From NCBI RefSeq assembly GCF_010499255.1, contig NZ_JAAGRN010000008.1, forward strand, positions 62,001-126,000: a stretch of DNA of 64,000 nt. Direction: 5' to 3'. Below, piece after piece: positions 46,249 to 56,320 of this stretch; the stretch's first letter is position 1; every line of letters begins with the position of its first letter. Source of the stretch: Sheuella amnicola. GTDB lineage: Bacteria; Pseudomonadota; Gammaproteobacteria; Burkholderiales; Burkholderiaceae_B. The notes beneath the pieces were generated by a model that was given only the letters and a program-made list of their open reading frames with translations, was not told the origin of the DNA and made no database searches. Made by a program: the position numbers and the translations under genes.

Positions 46249-46620
46249 TTACCGCACACCAGCGCGATCGACCGGACCACCACGATTGGCCGCACCATCC
46301 GCTCCGGGGCCTGCGCGTTTCAAGCCGGGGCCAGCGGCACCTGCACCCGCACCAGGCGCGACGCCCACTCCCGGAGCTCCAGCACCAGGCCCACCGACTC
46401 CAGGCGCTCCGACTCCGGGTGCGACTCCCGGGCCTGGTGCCCCAGCGCCGGGGCCGGGTAAAACACCCACCCCAGGAGCGCCAACATTGGCTGGTCGTAC
46501 AACACACCCAACCGGTAGCCCGGGGCTGGTGCAGTAAACAGTTTGTGCAGTCGTGAGCCCCGCATAAAAAACCGCACCTAAAACGGGGACGATTTTGACA
46601 ACCACTTTGACAAATTTCAT
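46249..46620 (-). CDS. Secreted Gly/Pro/Val/Ala-rich low-complexity protein
   Basis: The 123-residue product has a basic start and hydrophobic signal (KFVKVVVKIVPVLGAVFYAGLTTAQ), a short segment with two cysteines (TVYCTSPGLPVGCVV), and then about 75 residues of elastin- or collagen-like APGVGV / PGAGAPG repeats ending NRGGPVDRAGVR. Its export and low complexity are visible, but its function is not. The gene runs leftward from the same 146-bp AT-rich region that serves malate synthase, and its stop abuts the proline iminopeptidase start. High-GC repeats here make strong reverse-frame ORFs, which are shadows. Confidence 0.75.
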   Translation of the reverse strand: MKFVKVVVKIVPVLGAVFYAGLTTAQTVYCTSPGLPVGCVVRPANVGAPGVGVLPGPGAGAPGPGVAPGVGAPGVGGPGAGAPGVGVAPGAGAGAAGPGLKRAGPGADGAANRGGPVDRAGVR

Positions 46621-46766
46621 AACAACTCCATGTGAAAGAACTTCATGAATGATTCTTCAGATCATACACATCGAATACGCTAAACAGACTACGACATAAA
46701 AAATCTTTTAATAGTTTAAATATTAGTAAAATACTCAACAATTCGTTCATACGTGGATTAAACAAC

Positions 46767-48989
46767 ATGACTGCCCGCACTCAATGTCATCGCCTTCAAG
46801 TCGCAACTGTACTCTATCGATTTATCGAAGACAGTGTTCTTCCGGGTACGGGTGTCGACAGCTCAACTTTCTGGAAAGGTTTCGATGCATTAGTCCACGA
46901 CTTGACACCCCGTAATGTCGCGCTTCTGGCTGAACGCGATCGCATACAGGTCGAAATGGATAAGTGGCATCGTGCCAACCCGGGACCGATCAAGGACATG
47001 CCCGCTTATCGAAGCATGCTAGAAGCCATCGGCTACATTGCACCCGTTCCGGCTGATGCGACCGCCACCACGACAAACGTCGACGCGGAACTTGCGCTTC
47101 AAGCCGGACCGCAGCTCGTCGTGCCCGTATTGAATGCGCGATATGCACTAAATGCCGCCAATGCACGGTGGGGTTCGCTTTACGATGCACTATACGGTAC
47201 CGATGCCATCCCTGAATCCGACGGTGCGACGAAATCATCTGCCGACGGCAAAAGCTACAACCCGATTCGCGGCGCCAAAGTCATTGCATTCGGTCGAAAG
47301 TTTCTGGATCAGGCTGCGCCATTGGTGAAAGGCTCGCACTCGGATGCAACGCACTACAGCGTCCAGAACGGCAAATTATTCGTCACGTTAAAAGACGGCA
47401 ATCACACAAGCCTCGTCGATGAAAACAAATTCATCGGCTATCAAGGCCAGCCGGCAGCGCCGTCTTCCGTGTTACTGGCCAATCATGGGCTGCACATCGA
47501 TATCCAGATCGACAACTCCAAAGGAATCGGCAAAGACGATGCCGCGGGCGTCAATGACATCGTCATCGAAGCTGCGCTATCCACCATTCTCGATCTGGAA
47601 GATTCGGTTGCCGTGGTCGATGCCGACGATAAAGTGCTCGCTTATGGCAACTGGTTGGGCATTCTCAAGGGCACGCTTGTCGAAAGCGTCACCAAAAACG
47701 GAAAAACATTTGATCGCACGCTGAATAAGGATCGTTCTTACACAGCTGGGGTCGGTGCCGTCGATGCCAAAAATGGGGTCGTGACACTACATGGTCGCTC
47801 ATTGCTATTTTTGCGAAATGTCGGCCATCTGATGACCAACCCTGCCATTCTCGATGGCAACGGCAACGAGATTTTCGAGGGAATCCTGGATGCGATGGTC
47901 ACTGTCACCATCGCCATGCACGATCTGAAACGTGCCAAGGATCACGCCTATGGAAATTCGCGTACCGGTTCGGTTTACCTGGTTAAGCCAAAAATGCACG
48001 GACCTGCCGAAGTGACATTTGCCAACGAGTTGTTTGGTCGCGTTGAACAGGTTCTCGGATTGCCGGCCAATACGGTCAAACTTGGCATCATGGATGAAGA
48101 ACGCCGTACCAGCGTAAACCTCAAAGCCTGTATTCATGCCGCTAGTGCTCGCGTCGCATTCATCAATACAGGTTTTCTCGATCGCACCGGCGACGAAATG
48201 CACACTGCCATGCACGCAGGCCCGATGATCCGCAAAGGCGACATGAAATCCAGCGCCTGGTTGTCGGCATACGAACGTAGCAACGTACTGACCGGACTGT
48301 CGTGCGGACTTCGCGGCCGTGCGCAAATCGGCAAGGGCATGTGGGCCATGCCTGATTTAATGGCAGCCATGCTGGAACAAAAAATCGCCCACCCCAAGGC
48401 TGGGGCCAATACGGCATGGGTACCTTCACCGACGGCAGCCACGTTGCATGCCCTGCACTACCATCAGGTCAGCGTATCGGATATCCAGAAAGATCTCGAA
48501 AAAGTGGATGCCAAGACGGAAATCGATCGTCTCCTGAATGAAATCCTCCAAGTGCCTGTGGCTGTCAAACCGACATGGACCCCAGCTGAAATTCAGCAAG
48601 AATTGGATAACAACGCACAAGGTATTCTAGGCTACGTTGTCCGCTGGATCGATCAAGGTGTAGGCTGCTCCAAAGTTCCGGATATTCACAACGTCGGACT
48701 CATGGAAGATCGCGCCACATTACGCATTTCCAGCCAGCATATCGCCAACTGGTTGCTGCACGGCATTGTCACAGAAGCCCAAGTCAACGAAACCTTTAAG
48801 CGCATGGCCAAGGTTGTCGACGGACAAAATGCCGGCGACCCGCTTTATAAACCGATGTCCCCCGATTTTGACTCATCTTCTGCATATAAGGCCGCCTGTG
48901 ACCTGGTGTTCAAAGGTCTGGTTCAACCTAGTGGATACACAGAGCCCTTACTGCATGCTTGGCGCCTGAAGGTCAAAGCCGGCGTTTGA
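46767..48989 (+). CDS. glcB: Malate synthase G
   Basis: The enzyme condenses glyoxylate and acetyl-CoA to malate. The 740-residue length suits isoform G (about 720-740), not isoform A. Segments such as [56 protein letters not shown] and [19 protein letters not shown] are family landmarks, and the catalytic arginine lies in the ERRTS region. No glc operon genes or isocitrate lyase adjoin it, so glyoxylate must come from glycolate, purines or other breakdown elsewhere. It is a single-gene unit with a strong terminator. Confidence 0.97.
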   Translation: MTARTQCHRLQVATVLYRFIEDSVLPGTGVDSSTFWKGFDALVHDLTPRNVALLAERDRIQVEMDKWHRANPGPIKDMPAYRSMLEAIGYIAPVPADATATTTNVDAELALQAGPQLVVPVLNARYALNAANARWGSLYDALYGTDAIPESDGATKSSADGKSYNPIRGAKVIAFGRKFLDQAAPLVKGSHSDATHYSVQNGKLFVTLKDGNHTSLVDENKFIGYQGQPAAPSSVLLANHGLHIDIQIDNSKGIGKDDAAGVNDIVIEAALSTILDLEDSVAVVDADDKVLAYGNWLGILKGTLVESVTKNGKTFDRTLNKDRSYTAGVGAVDAKNGVVTLHGRSLLFLRNVGHLMTNPAILDGNGNEIFEGILDAMVTVTIAMHDLKRAKDHAYGNSRTGSVYLVKPKMHGPAEVTFANELFGRVEQVLGLPANTVKLGIMDEERRTSVNLKACIHAASARVAFINTGFLDRTGDEMHTAMHAGPMIRKGDMKSSAWLSAYERSNVLTGLSCGLRGRAQIGKGMWAMPDLMAAMLEQKIAHPKAGANTAWVPSPTAATLHALHYHQVSVSDIQKDLEKVDAKTEIDRLLNEILQVPVAVKPTWTPAEIQQELDNNAQGILGYVVRWIDQGVGCSKVPDIHNVGLMEDRATLRISSQHIANWLLHGIVTEAQVNETFKRMAKVVDGQNAGDPLYKPMSPDFDSSSAYKAACDLVFKGLVQPSGYTEPLLHAWRLKVKAGV

Positions 48990-49008
48990 TACAACGACTT
49001 TTCATGAA

Positions 49009-49041
49009 AATAATGGCACCTGCGGTGCCATTATTTTTTTT
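49009..49041 (+). terminator. Terminator after malate synthase G
   Basis: A perfect 12-bp stem (49009-49020 with 49024-49035, 3-base loop) is followed by a run of T residues. Confidence 0.9.
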
Positions 49042-49127
49042 GCCCGAATTAGTGATAAAACAATAAATAATCGAAAACACCAGCCGCAAAAAAGGCAATC
49101 AGAATCAATTCGCCGCAAGGACAAACC

Positions 49128-50588
49128 ATGAACGCAAGAGTTCCGAATCTAGATACCGCGCAAGTCCTCTCTGAAGTCAGCCAAGTCTGGGACAATGATC
49201 TTGTTCATCAGTTAAGCGAATATATCGAGATTCCGGCCAAATCCCCCGCCTTTGATCCCGACTGGGCGAAAACCGGATTGCTCGATACCGTGATCGAGCG
49301 CGCCGCTCGCTGGATAGAAGCGCAAAACGTGACTGGACTGAAACTGGAAATCATTCGCTTGCCAGGCCGTACGCCAGTTTTATTTTTCGAGGTGCAGTCC
49401 ACCCGAGCGCTTGCGCAAAACAGTCAAACAGTACTGATGTACGGACATTTGGACAAACAACCCGAATTCGACGGATGGCGTGCTGGATTGGGCCCCTGGA
49501 CTCCCAAATACATTGATGGCAAGTTATATGGCCGCGGTAGCGCAGACGATGGCTATGCCGCCTACGCAGCCATTACGGCCATCCAGGCGCTCAAACACCA
49601 GAATGTCGAGCATCCACGCATAGTCGGCCTCATCGAAACCTGTGAAGAAAGTGGTTCGCCCGACCTGCTGCCTTATGTCGATGCGCTTCGTGCGCGAATG
49701 GGCGATGTAGGCCTGGTTATCTGCCTGGACAGTGGTGCCGGCAATTACGATCAACTGTGGCTGACGACCAGCCTGCGCGGCATGGCTTCGGGGGTATTAA
49801 AAGTCGAAATTCTCACTGAAGGCATTCACTCGGGAGATGCTTCCGGGCTCGTCCCATCCAGTTTCAGGATTATGCGTCAGGTACTGGACCGCCTTGAAGA
49901 TAGCGCAACGGGGCGACTGCTCCCCGGCAGCTTCCATTGCGAGGTTCCCGCTGAACGATTAGCGCAAGCGCAAGCCACGGCGGGCATTCTCGGCGAAGAA
50001 ATCTATAAACGCTTCCCCTGGGCGCATCACGACTGCGGTGGCTCGACGCTTTTTGCGTTACCGACTACGCTCGACCCGGTGGAGGCGCTGATTCGCCGAA
50101 CATGGAAACCAACGCTTAGCGTGACTGGTGCTGAGGGCTTTCCTGCATTGAAAGATGCCGGAAACGTTTTGCGTCCCTACACTGCGTTCAAGCTAAGCCT
50201 CAGGCTTCCCCCCCTAATCGATGCAGACCAAGCTGTGCAACAACTTAAAACACTGCTGGAAGACAACGCCCCCTATCAGGCAAAAGTGACTTTCGAGGGT
50301 GCAAGCGCATCAAGCGGATGGAATGCCCCCGAGACCAAACCCTGGTTCGAACAGGCGCTCAATGACGCCAGTCGCGCCCATTTTGGCGCTCCGGTCGGCT
50401 ACATCGGACAGGGAGGCACAATCCCGCTGATGAATTTGCTGAGCGCAGGATTTCCGACCGCGCAAATGATGGTCTGCGGTGTACTGGGTCCAAAGTCCAA
50501 CGCCCACGGTCCCAATGAGTTTTTACATGTTCCTTATGCTAAAAAACTTACTGCGGCTGTCGCTCAAGTGATCGCTCAGATGCCTTGA
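49128..50588 (+). CDS. M20-family metallopeptidase
   Basis: This 486-residue di-zinc M20 peptidase, similar to ArgE/DapE/CNDP-type dipeptidases, has the metal ligands in YGHLDKQP and GRGSADDGYAAY, the catalytic Glu pair in ETCEESGSPD, and a late His in GPNEFLHVPY. A dimerisation domain (GIHSGDASGLVPSSF) interrupts the catalytic domain, as expected. AAGGA lies eight bases before the ATG. It precedes the N-acyl-D-amino-acid deacylase-like gene, so both may act on acylated or peptidic amino acids. The exact substrate is unknown. Confidence 0.9.
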   Translation: MNARVPNLDTAQVLSEVSQVWDNDLVHQLSEYIEIPAKSPAFDPDWAKTGLLDTVIERAARWIEAQNVTGLKLEIIRLPGRTPVLFFEVQSTRALAQNSQTVLMYGHLDKQPEFDGWRAGLGPWTPKYIDGKLYGRGSADDGYAAYAAITAIQALKHQNVEHPRIVGLIETCEESGSPDLLPYVDALRARMGDVGLVICLDSGAGNYDQLWLTTSLRGMASGVLKVEILTEGIHSGDASGLVPSSFRIMRQVLDRLEDSATGRLLPGSFHCEVPAERLAQAQATAGILGEEIYKRFPWAHHDCGGSTLFALPTTLDPVEALIRRTWKPTLSVTGAEGFPALKDAGNVLRPYTAFKLSLRLPPLIDADQAVQQLKTLLEDNAPYQAKVTFEGASASSGWNAPETKPWFEQALNDASRAHFGAPVGYIGQGGTIPLMNLLSAGFPTAQMMVCGVLGPKSNAHGPNEFLHVPYAKKLTAAVAQVIAQMP

Positions 50589-50601
50589 GACAGCAGTGAC
50601 A

Positions 50602-50628
50602 ACCGGCTGCGGGGGGAAAGCAGCCGGT
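50602..50628 (+). other. Intercistronic hairpin
   Basis: ACCGGCTGC and GCAGCCGGT form a 9-bp stem with a 9-base loop, in the 84-bp gap between the M20 peptidase and the amidohydrolase. There is no T-run, so it is more likely an mRNA-stability or processing element than a terminator. Confidence 0.45.
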
Positions 50629-50672
50629 GACGGAGACATACTCAACAACAAACTAAATTAAATATAAAAATC

Positions 50673-52385
50673 ATGACTAAACCAAGCACACTCATTATCC
50701 GCGGCGGCACTATCGTTGACGGAACCGGTCACACTGCGTTCACTGGAGACATCAAGATTGTCGATGGAAAAATCGATCAGGTCGGTGTTGTCACCGGCAC
50801 GGCAGATCAGGAAATCGACGCGAAAGGATTACTCGTCACGCCTGGATTTGTAGACATACATACGCATTACGATGGCCAGGTTACCTGGAGCAATCAAGTT
50901 GCATCCTCATCGCAACTCGGCGTCACCACGGTGGTGATGGGCAACTGTGGCATTGGTTTTGCCCCCTGCAATCCAGAGCATCGCGACATCATGATGCGAC
51001 TCATGGAAGGGGTTGAAGACATTCCAGGTGCCGTATTGCAAGAGGGCCTGCCCTGGAACTGGTCAAGCTTTCCGGAATATCTGGATGCGTTGGATGCAAG
51101 ATCCTACGATATCGACATCGCCACCCAAATCGGTCATGCCCCTCTGCGTATTCACGTGATGGGCGACCGGGGGGCAGCTCGTGAACCCGCTCGCGACGAA
51201 GACATCGAAACCATGGCAAGAATCGCAGCTGAAGCGGTCGAGGCCGGGGCGCTTGGCTTTAGTACCTCTCGAACAATTTTGCACAAAAGCAGCGATGGCA
51301 TGCACACCCCCACACTTGGTGCGGCCGAGAAAGAACTCGCCGGAATTGCCATGGGCTTGAAAAAAATCGGCAAAGGGACTTTGCAGCTGGTCACAGACTT
51401 TGATGACGTCGATGCCGAATTTGCCATGCTGCGTCGAATCGTCGAACAATCGGGACGTCCCTTGTCGCTCACGCTGTTGCAGCATGAGCATCTGCCGGAT
51501 CGCTGGCGCCGTGTGATGGCACACATGCACGATGCCACCGATGCCGGCTTGAAAATGAAAGCGCAATGCGGAGCCCGTCCGGTAGCATTGATATTCAGTT
51601 TTGCGCTGACTTTATGCCCGTTTTCGCAACTGCCTTCTTATGAGGCATTGAAAGATTTGCCTCATGAGGCAAGGATGACCAAACTACGTGACCCTGAGGT
51701 GCGCGCTGCGATTCTGGCCGAAGAGCATCACGAAGAAATGTATAAGCGTCGCGTTGCGAACTTCGAAAATCTCTACAAATTGGGCGACCCGCCAGAGTAT
51801 GAACCCAAACCCGAAGACAGTCTTGCGGCACTCGCCTCGCGAGCCGGCGTATCGGCCGCCGAATATGCTTACGACTATCTACTCGAAAATGACGGCAAAT
51901 CGATGCTGTACCGCCCTCTATACAACTACTTCGAGAAAAATCTGGATGTCTTGCGCGAAATGCTGATGGATCGGGATACTGTGCCGGGCTTAAGCGATGG
52001 TGGTGCCCATTATGGTTTTATATGCGATGCAAGTTTTCCAACGTATCTGCTGACCCACTGGGCGCGAGATCGATCGCGCGGAGAAAAAATCCCTCTTGAA
52101 CTACTGATCAAGATGCAAACACAAGATACCGCGGCGACCGTTGGACTGAACGATCGCGGGCTACTCAAGCCCGGCTATAAGGCTGACATCAATATTATCG
52201 ATTTCGAAAACTTGCATCTGCATGGTCCGACAATCACATATGACTTACCTGCCGGCGGGCGCAGACTTGGACAACGTGCGGATGGCTATCGCGCAACGAT
52301 TGTCTCGGGCGTTGTCACTTATCGCAACGGTCAAGCGACCGGAGAACTTCCGGGGCGCTTGATTCGAGGTGCTCAATCATTATGA
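50673..52385 (+). CDS. N-acyl-D-amino-acid deacylase-like amidohydrolase
   Basis: The 570-residue protein belongs to the D-aminoacylase branch of the amidohydrolase superfamily. The marks are an N-terminal beta-sandwich ([18 protein letters not shown]), [17 protein letters not shown] with the metal-binding Hx[12 protein letters not shown] with the cysteine used as a metal bridge in D-aminoacylase, and [14 protein letters not shown] with the catalytic Asp. It would hydrolyse an N-acyl or similar amide or imide bond. It is followed by a NIPSNAP gene and a Liv-type importer, which suggests that it acts on an imported compound. Confidence 0.85.
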   Translation: MTKPSTLIIRGGTIVDGTGHTAFTGDIKIVDGKIDQVGVVTGTADQEIDAKGLLVTPGFVDIHTHYDGQVTWSNQVASSSQLGVTTVVMGNCGIGFAPCNPEHRDIMMRLMEGVEDIPGAVLQEGLPWNWSSFPEYLDALDARSYDIDIATQIGHAPLRIHVMGDRGAAREPARDEDIETMARIAAEAVEAGALGFSTSRTILHKSSDGMHTPTLGAAEKELAGIAMGLKKIGKGTLQLVTDFDDVDAEFAMLRRIVEQSGRPLSLTLLQHEHLPDRWRRVMAHMHDATDAGLKMKAQCGARPVALIFSFALTLCPFSQLPSYEALKDLPHEARMTKLRDPEVRAAILAEEHHEEMYKRRVANFENLYKLGDPPEYEPKPEDSLAALASRAGVSAAEYAYDYLLENDGKSMLYRPLYNYFEKNLDVLREMLMDRDTVPGLSDGGAHYGFICDASFPTYLLTHWARDRSRGEKIPLELLIKMQTQDTAATVGLNDRGLLKPGYKADINIIDFENLHLHGPTITYDLPAGGRRLGQRADGYRATIVSGVVTYRNGQATGELPGRLIRGAQSL

Positions 52386-52437
52386 AAGGAAACAGGTCAA
52401 AACCGATCTGATACATAAATATAAAAGGAGATAAAAA

Positions 52438-52758
52438 ATGACGGCAATTTATGAACTGCGAACCTACACGGTCACGGTCGGAAAAATGAACGATGTGATC
52501 GCACTGTATCAAAGTGAAGGATGGCCCGCGCTATCAAAACACCCTGATCGTCTATGCAGCTATTTCACGGGTGATATTGGTGCATTGAATCAAATCGTCC
52601 ACCTATGGAAGTTCAAGGATGATGCCGACCGGCGCGCATTCTGGGCCGGTGTATTCAACGATCCTGCTTTCATGAATTTCGCCAGGCAATTGCGCCCGCT
52701 TCTGCAAAAACAGGAAAACAAAATACTGCTAGGCGCACCTTGGGGACCAAACCTTTAA
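52438..52758 (+). CDS. NIPSNAP-family protein
   Basis: This is a 106-residue ferredoxin-like (dimeric alpha+beta barrel) protein of the NIPSNAP family. Typical features are YELRTYTVTVGKMNDVIALY at the start, YFTGDIGALNQIVHLWKF in the middle and the RPLLQKQENKIL end. AGGAG lies eight bases before the ATG. Family members often sit in catabolic operons, and their role is unclear. Here it ends the M20-amidohydrolase gene run and is followed by a terminator. Confidence 0.87.
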   Translation: MTAIYELRTYTVTVGKMNDVIALYQSEGWPALSKHPDRLCSYFTGDIGALNQIVHLWKFKDDADRRAFWAGVFNDPAFMNFARQLRPLLQKQENKILLGAPWGPNL

Positions 52759-52772
52759 CCAGCTTAAAAATG

Positions 52773-52799
52773 ACGACGCAATATGCGTCGTTTTTTTTT
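52773..52799 (+). terminator. Terminator after the NIPSNAP gene
   Basis: ACGACGC and GCGTCGT with loop AATAT are followed by nine T residues in all. The 17-base hairpin core is identical to that at 22678-22694. Confidence 0.88.
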
Positions 52800-52928
52800 C
52801 GGGATGCCGTCACGGGCAATTCAGGGCAAACCCTCGTATTCAAGATGGTTGTTTAAAGTCATTTTCATTGATAATAAAAAAAAATAATGACCGATAGCTT
52901 ATAAAAAGTAATTCAAACGGGAGACAAG

Positions 52929-53813
52929 GTGACTGATTTTATTGTGATCAATTTTCAAGTGCTTTTTTCCGGCCTTGCGCTCGGATCAATATATGCACTA
53001 GTCGCACTCGGCTTTGTCCTGATCATTCGGGCTACGAATGTCGTGAACTTCGCTCAAGGCGATTTCGCCATGCTTGGCGGATTCGCGATGGTCGCTTTTC
53101 TGGCCACAGGCGTACCTTACTGGATCGCAATCCCTTGCGCCCTTGTCGCCATGGGGATATTCGGATTGATTTTCAACCTGGGGGTCTACTACCCTTTACG
53201 CCACCGTAATTATCTTCCCGTGATCATCAGCACCCTTGGTGCTTCGATATTCATGCAAAACATCGTGCTTTATTTTTTCGGCCCTCAACCCAGGCCGATG
53301 GAGAAAGTTTTTAAAACATCAGGCATCGAAATCGGTGGCGTATTTATGGATACGCAATACCTGACTATTTTGGGTGTTACAGCGATTGCGGTCGCCTTCC
53401 AATATTTTCTCTTCGAGCGAACACTGTTCGGCAAAAAACTGCAGGCAACTTCCCAGGATAAAGACATGGCCAGACTGGTCGGCATCCCCGTTGCCACCAT
53501 GATTGCATTTACTTTCATCTACAGCGCGATTCTGGGTGGCGTGGCCGGCATTCTAGTGTCCCCGGTTCTGTTCGTTTCGATCGGAATGGGATCGATCATC
53601 GCTCTCAAAGCGTTTTCCGCAACGGTCATCGGTGGATTTGGCGACGTAACCGGGTCAATTGTCGGAGGACTTTTGCTTGGTGTAGTCGAAAGTTTCGGTG
53701 CCCATTACATTTCGGTACCGTACAAGGACGCTTTCGCTTTTCTCTTGCTCTTCATCTTTTTGCTTGTGAGACCACAAGGCATTTTCGGTGAAAAGATATC
53801 GGAGAAAGCATGA
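52929..53813 (+). CDS. livH: Branched-chain-type ABC transporter permease LivH
   Basis: This 294-residue inner-membrane permease of the HAAT family has about eight hydrophobic spans and the signature GLALGSIYALVALGFVLIIRATNVVNFAQGDFAMLGG near its start. FSATVIGGFGDVTGSIVGGL is the cytoplasmic coupling segment. Translation starts at a GTG with GGGAG nearby. It is the first gene of livH-livMG-livF-livK, and its stop overlaps the next start (ATGA). The family imports branched-chain amino acids but also urea, amides and aromatic acids, so the cargo is open. Confidence 0.93.
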   Translation: MTDFIVINFQVLFSGLALGSIYALVALGFVLIIRATNVVNFAQGDFAMLGGFAMVAFLATGVPYWIAIPCALVAMGIFGLIFNLGVYYPLRHRNYLPVIISTLGASIFMQNIVLYFFGPQPRPMEKVFKTSGIEIGGVFMDTQYLTILGVTAIAVAFQYFLFERTLFGKKLQATSQDKDMARLVGIPVATMIAFTFIYSAILGGVAGILVSPVLFVSIGMGSIIALKAFSATVIGGFGDVTGSIVGGLLLGVVESFGAHYISVPYKDAFAFLLLFIFLLVRPQGIFGEKISEKA

Positions 53814-55546
53814 AAAAGATTATCGCACTACTCGCGCTTGGGATCGTTCTTGCCATCATCCCCTATTTCTTCAAGATCTCTCCCTATGTGCTGAATATTT
53901 TCATGCAAGCGGCTACCTACTCAATCGCCGTTCTGGGGATGACCGTCGTTCTAGGCTACACCGGTCAGATCAATCTGGCTCAGGCCACATTCTTCGGACT
54001 GGGTGCTTACGTCGTCGGACTTGGTACGGTCGATGGCGGTATGAATTTCTGGATCACGCTCATACTCGGCATCGGCGTTGCAACGCTTTCCGGATTTATC
54101 CTGGGATTAACCACCTTAAGATTGAAGGGTCATTACCTGGCGATGATCACGATCAGTTTTCAGCAGATCTTCGACCTGGTGCTCAACAACTGGATCGACT
54201 TCACTCGTGGCCCAGATGGTATCGCCGGAATTGAACGCCCACATCTGTTCGGCTTCGCACTCACGGACGATCGAGACTATCTCTTTCTCTGTGCTGTCGT
54301 GCTCTATGCCGCAATCTATTTTGTCTGGAAACTGCCACAAACAAGTACTGGTCGCGCGATGCGCGCGATCCGGGAAAATGAACTGGCGGCCGAGGTCAGC
54401 GGTGTCAATAGCCTCAAGGTAAAAGTCATTGCGTTCACCATCAGCGCAGGTCTGGCGGGGCTTGGTGGCGTACTCTATGCCGCTGGCTTCGCCTATATCA
54501 GTCCTGATAACTTCAACTTCGCCCGCTCGATCGAATTTTTGACCATGGTCCTGCTAGGCGGATCTCAGTCGGCATTTGGCGGAGTCCTTGGTACAGGCCT
54601 TTTGATCTTGCTGCCGGAATGGCTCAGATTCCTGAAAGAAATTTATCTGGCCGCATATGGTTTGGCCGTGATCCTGATCATGGTGTTTCTGCCAACCGGA
54701 ATCTGGGGATTGATCAGCGCCCGCGTGGCCAAGTTCAAGAAACAACCAACTATAGATTTGAACACCATCGCCGACCTGGATGTTACGGTGCCAATCACCA
54801 ACCCCGAACCAATCCTGATTCTGGATAATGTGCAAAAACACTTTGGCGGGGTTAAAGCGGTCGATGGGATTACGCTGGCAGTCGAACGCGGCACTGTTCA
54901 TGCTCTGATCGGCCCGAACGGTTCGGGAAAAACGACTACCTTGAACGTCCTGAGCGGAATTTACAAACCGACTATCGGAAAAATGCTATTCGATGGCCAG
55001 GACATAACGGACAAAGCACCTTTCGAGCGCGCCGGCCTCGGCATGGGAAGAACCTTCCAGAACATTCGCCTGTTTCCGGCCCTGTCTGTTGTCGAAAACG
55101 TAATGGTTGGCGCTCAACGGGAAAACAATCCGATCGAATCCGGTCAAGCTGCATTACGCGAACGCGCACTGTCGGCGCTCAAGTTCGTCGGCATGGCCGA
55201 AAATGCCGAGGTGATCGTACAAAATCTGCCATACGGCCATCAGCGACTCGTTGAAATCGCCCGAGCCCTTGCAGGTCATCCCAAGTTTCTGCTGCTCGAT
55301 GAACCGGCGGCCGGTTTGAATCAAACCGAAAAACAGGAACTGGCTAACTTGTTGAAGAGGTTGCGTGGACACGGATTAACCATTTTCCTGATCGAACACG
55401 ACATCGGCCTGATCGAACAAGTATCCGACAAAATCACCTGCCTGAACTTTGGCAAACAAATCGCCGAAGGCGAACCGTCATATGTGTTGCGCCATCCGGA
55501 TGTCATCACTGCCTATCTGGGGGAGAGCTCACATGGCGCTGCTTGA
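53810..55546 (+). CDS. Fused LivM permease and LivG ATPase
   Basis: One 578-residue chain joins the LivM permease (residues 1-315; TYSIAVLGMTVVLGYTGQINLAQATFFGLGAY and RAMRAIRENELAAEVSGV) to the LivG ATP-binding subunit (residues 340-578; HFGGVKAVDGITLAVERG, Walker A GPNGSGKTT at 368-376, LVEIARALAGHPKFLLLDEPAAGLN). The short linker between them (FKKQPTIDLNTIADLDVTVP) is hydrophilic. The subunits are usually separate genes, although this fusion is found repeatedly in proteobacterial HAAT operons. The signature motif reads LPYGHQRLVE rather than LSGGQ, which is normal for LivG. The partner ATPase is LivF. Confidence 0.93.
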   Translation: MKKIIALLALGIVLAIIPYFFKISPYVLNIFMQAATYSIAVLGMTVVLGYTGQINLAQATFFGLGAYVVGLGTVDGGMNFWITLILGIGVATLSGFILGLTTLRLKGHYLAMITISFQQIFDLVLNNWIDFTRGPDGIAGIERPHLFGFALTDDRDYLFLCAVVLYAAIYFVWKLPQTSTGRAMRAIRENELAAEVSGVNSLKVKVIAFTISAGLAGLGGVLYAAGFAYISPDNFNFARSIEFLTMVLLGGSQSAFGGVLGTGLLILLPEWLRFLKEIYLAAYGLAVILIMVFLPTGIWGLISARVAKFKKQPTIDLNTIADLDVTVPITNPEPILILDNVQKHFGGVKAVDGITLAVERGTVHALIGPNGSGKTTTLNVLSGIYKPTIGKMLFDGQDITDKAPFERAGLGMGRTFQNIRLFPALSVVENVMVGAQRENNPIESGQAALRERALSALKFVGMAENAEVIVQNLPYGHQRLVEIARALAGHPKFLLLDEPAAGLNQTEKQELANLLKRLRGHGLTIFLIEHDIGLIEQVSDKITCLNFGKQIAEGEPSYVLRHPDVITAYLGESSHGAA

Positions 55547-56255
55547 ACTTAAAAATGTCGAAAGCTACTACGGTAATGTTCAGGCGCTCAAAGGCATCTC
55601 GATGCACGTCAATCAGGGTGAAATCGTCACTCTGCTCGGGGCGAACGGTGCCGGCAAAAGCACGACGCTTCGAAGCATCTCGGGGCTTGTCAATGTCACC
55701 AGCGGCGATATTATTTTCGATGGTCAAACTGTTCTGAATGTACCCTCGGAAAAAGTCGTAGCCCGCGGAATCGCGCATGTGCCCGAAGGTAGGAGAATCT
55801 TTCCCGGCCTGACTGTCACCGAAAATATCATGATCGGGAGTTCGGCCCGTAAAAACGTTGGGCGCAAGGAACTAGAAAATGAAGTCGAGGAAATGTTCGA
55901 AATTTTTCCTCCACTCGAACGCTTGCGCAACGCGCTGGGCTGGAGCCTATCCGGAGGCGAGCAGCAAATGCTCGCGGTCGCACGTGGACTGATGTCAAAA
56001 CCAAAACTGCTTTTATTGGACGAACCATCGCTAGGTCTGGCGCCTTTGATTGTTCAGCAATTGTTCGCGACCATCAGAAAAATCCGCGAGCGAGGCATGA
56101 CAATTTTGCTGGTCGAGCAAAATGCGAACATGGCGCTGTCTGTTGCCGATCGGGGCTATGTACTTGTCACCGGCAATCTTACTGTGGAAGGAACGCCCGA
56201 ACAATTATTGAATAACGAGGAGGTACGCTCAGCATATCTTGGCGGCGGTCATTGA
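55533..56255 (+). CDS. livF: ABC transporter ATP-binding protein LivF
   Basis: This second ATPase of the importer has 240 residues: LELKNVESYYGNVQALKGI at the start, Walker A GANGAGKST near residue 36, signature SLSGGEQQMLAVARGLM, and Walker B LLLDEPSLGLAP. I use the ATG at 55533, with GGGGAG seven bases upstream. It overlaps the LivMG gene by 14 bp, so they are coupled. A longer reading from 55449 has no family support. Confidence 0.94.
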   Translation: MALLELKNVESYYGNVQALKGISMHVNQGEIVTLLGANGAGKSTTLRSISGLVNVTSGDIIFDGQTVLNVPSEKVVARGIAHVPEGRRIFPGLTVTENIMIGSSARKNVGRKELENEVEEMFEIFPPLERLRNALGWSLSGGEQQMLAVARGLMSKPKLLLLDEPSLGLAPLIVQQLFATIRKIRERGMTILLVEQNANMALSVADRGYVLVTGNLTVEGTPEQLLNNEEVRSAYLGGGH

Positions 56256-56320
56256 TTGCATTCTTTTTTAACGTAGTCACCATCTGATTGAAGTTTAAAA
56301 GCAAGTCAGGAGACATAAGC

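Noticed and set aside
46286-46537. Plus-strand Pro/Gly-rich ORFs opposite the low-complexity gene
   Set aside because: Repetitive high-GC sequence gives open frames in several readings. Only the minus-strand frame has a signal peptide.
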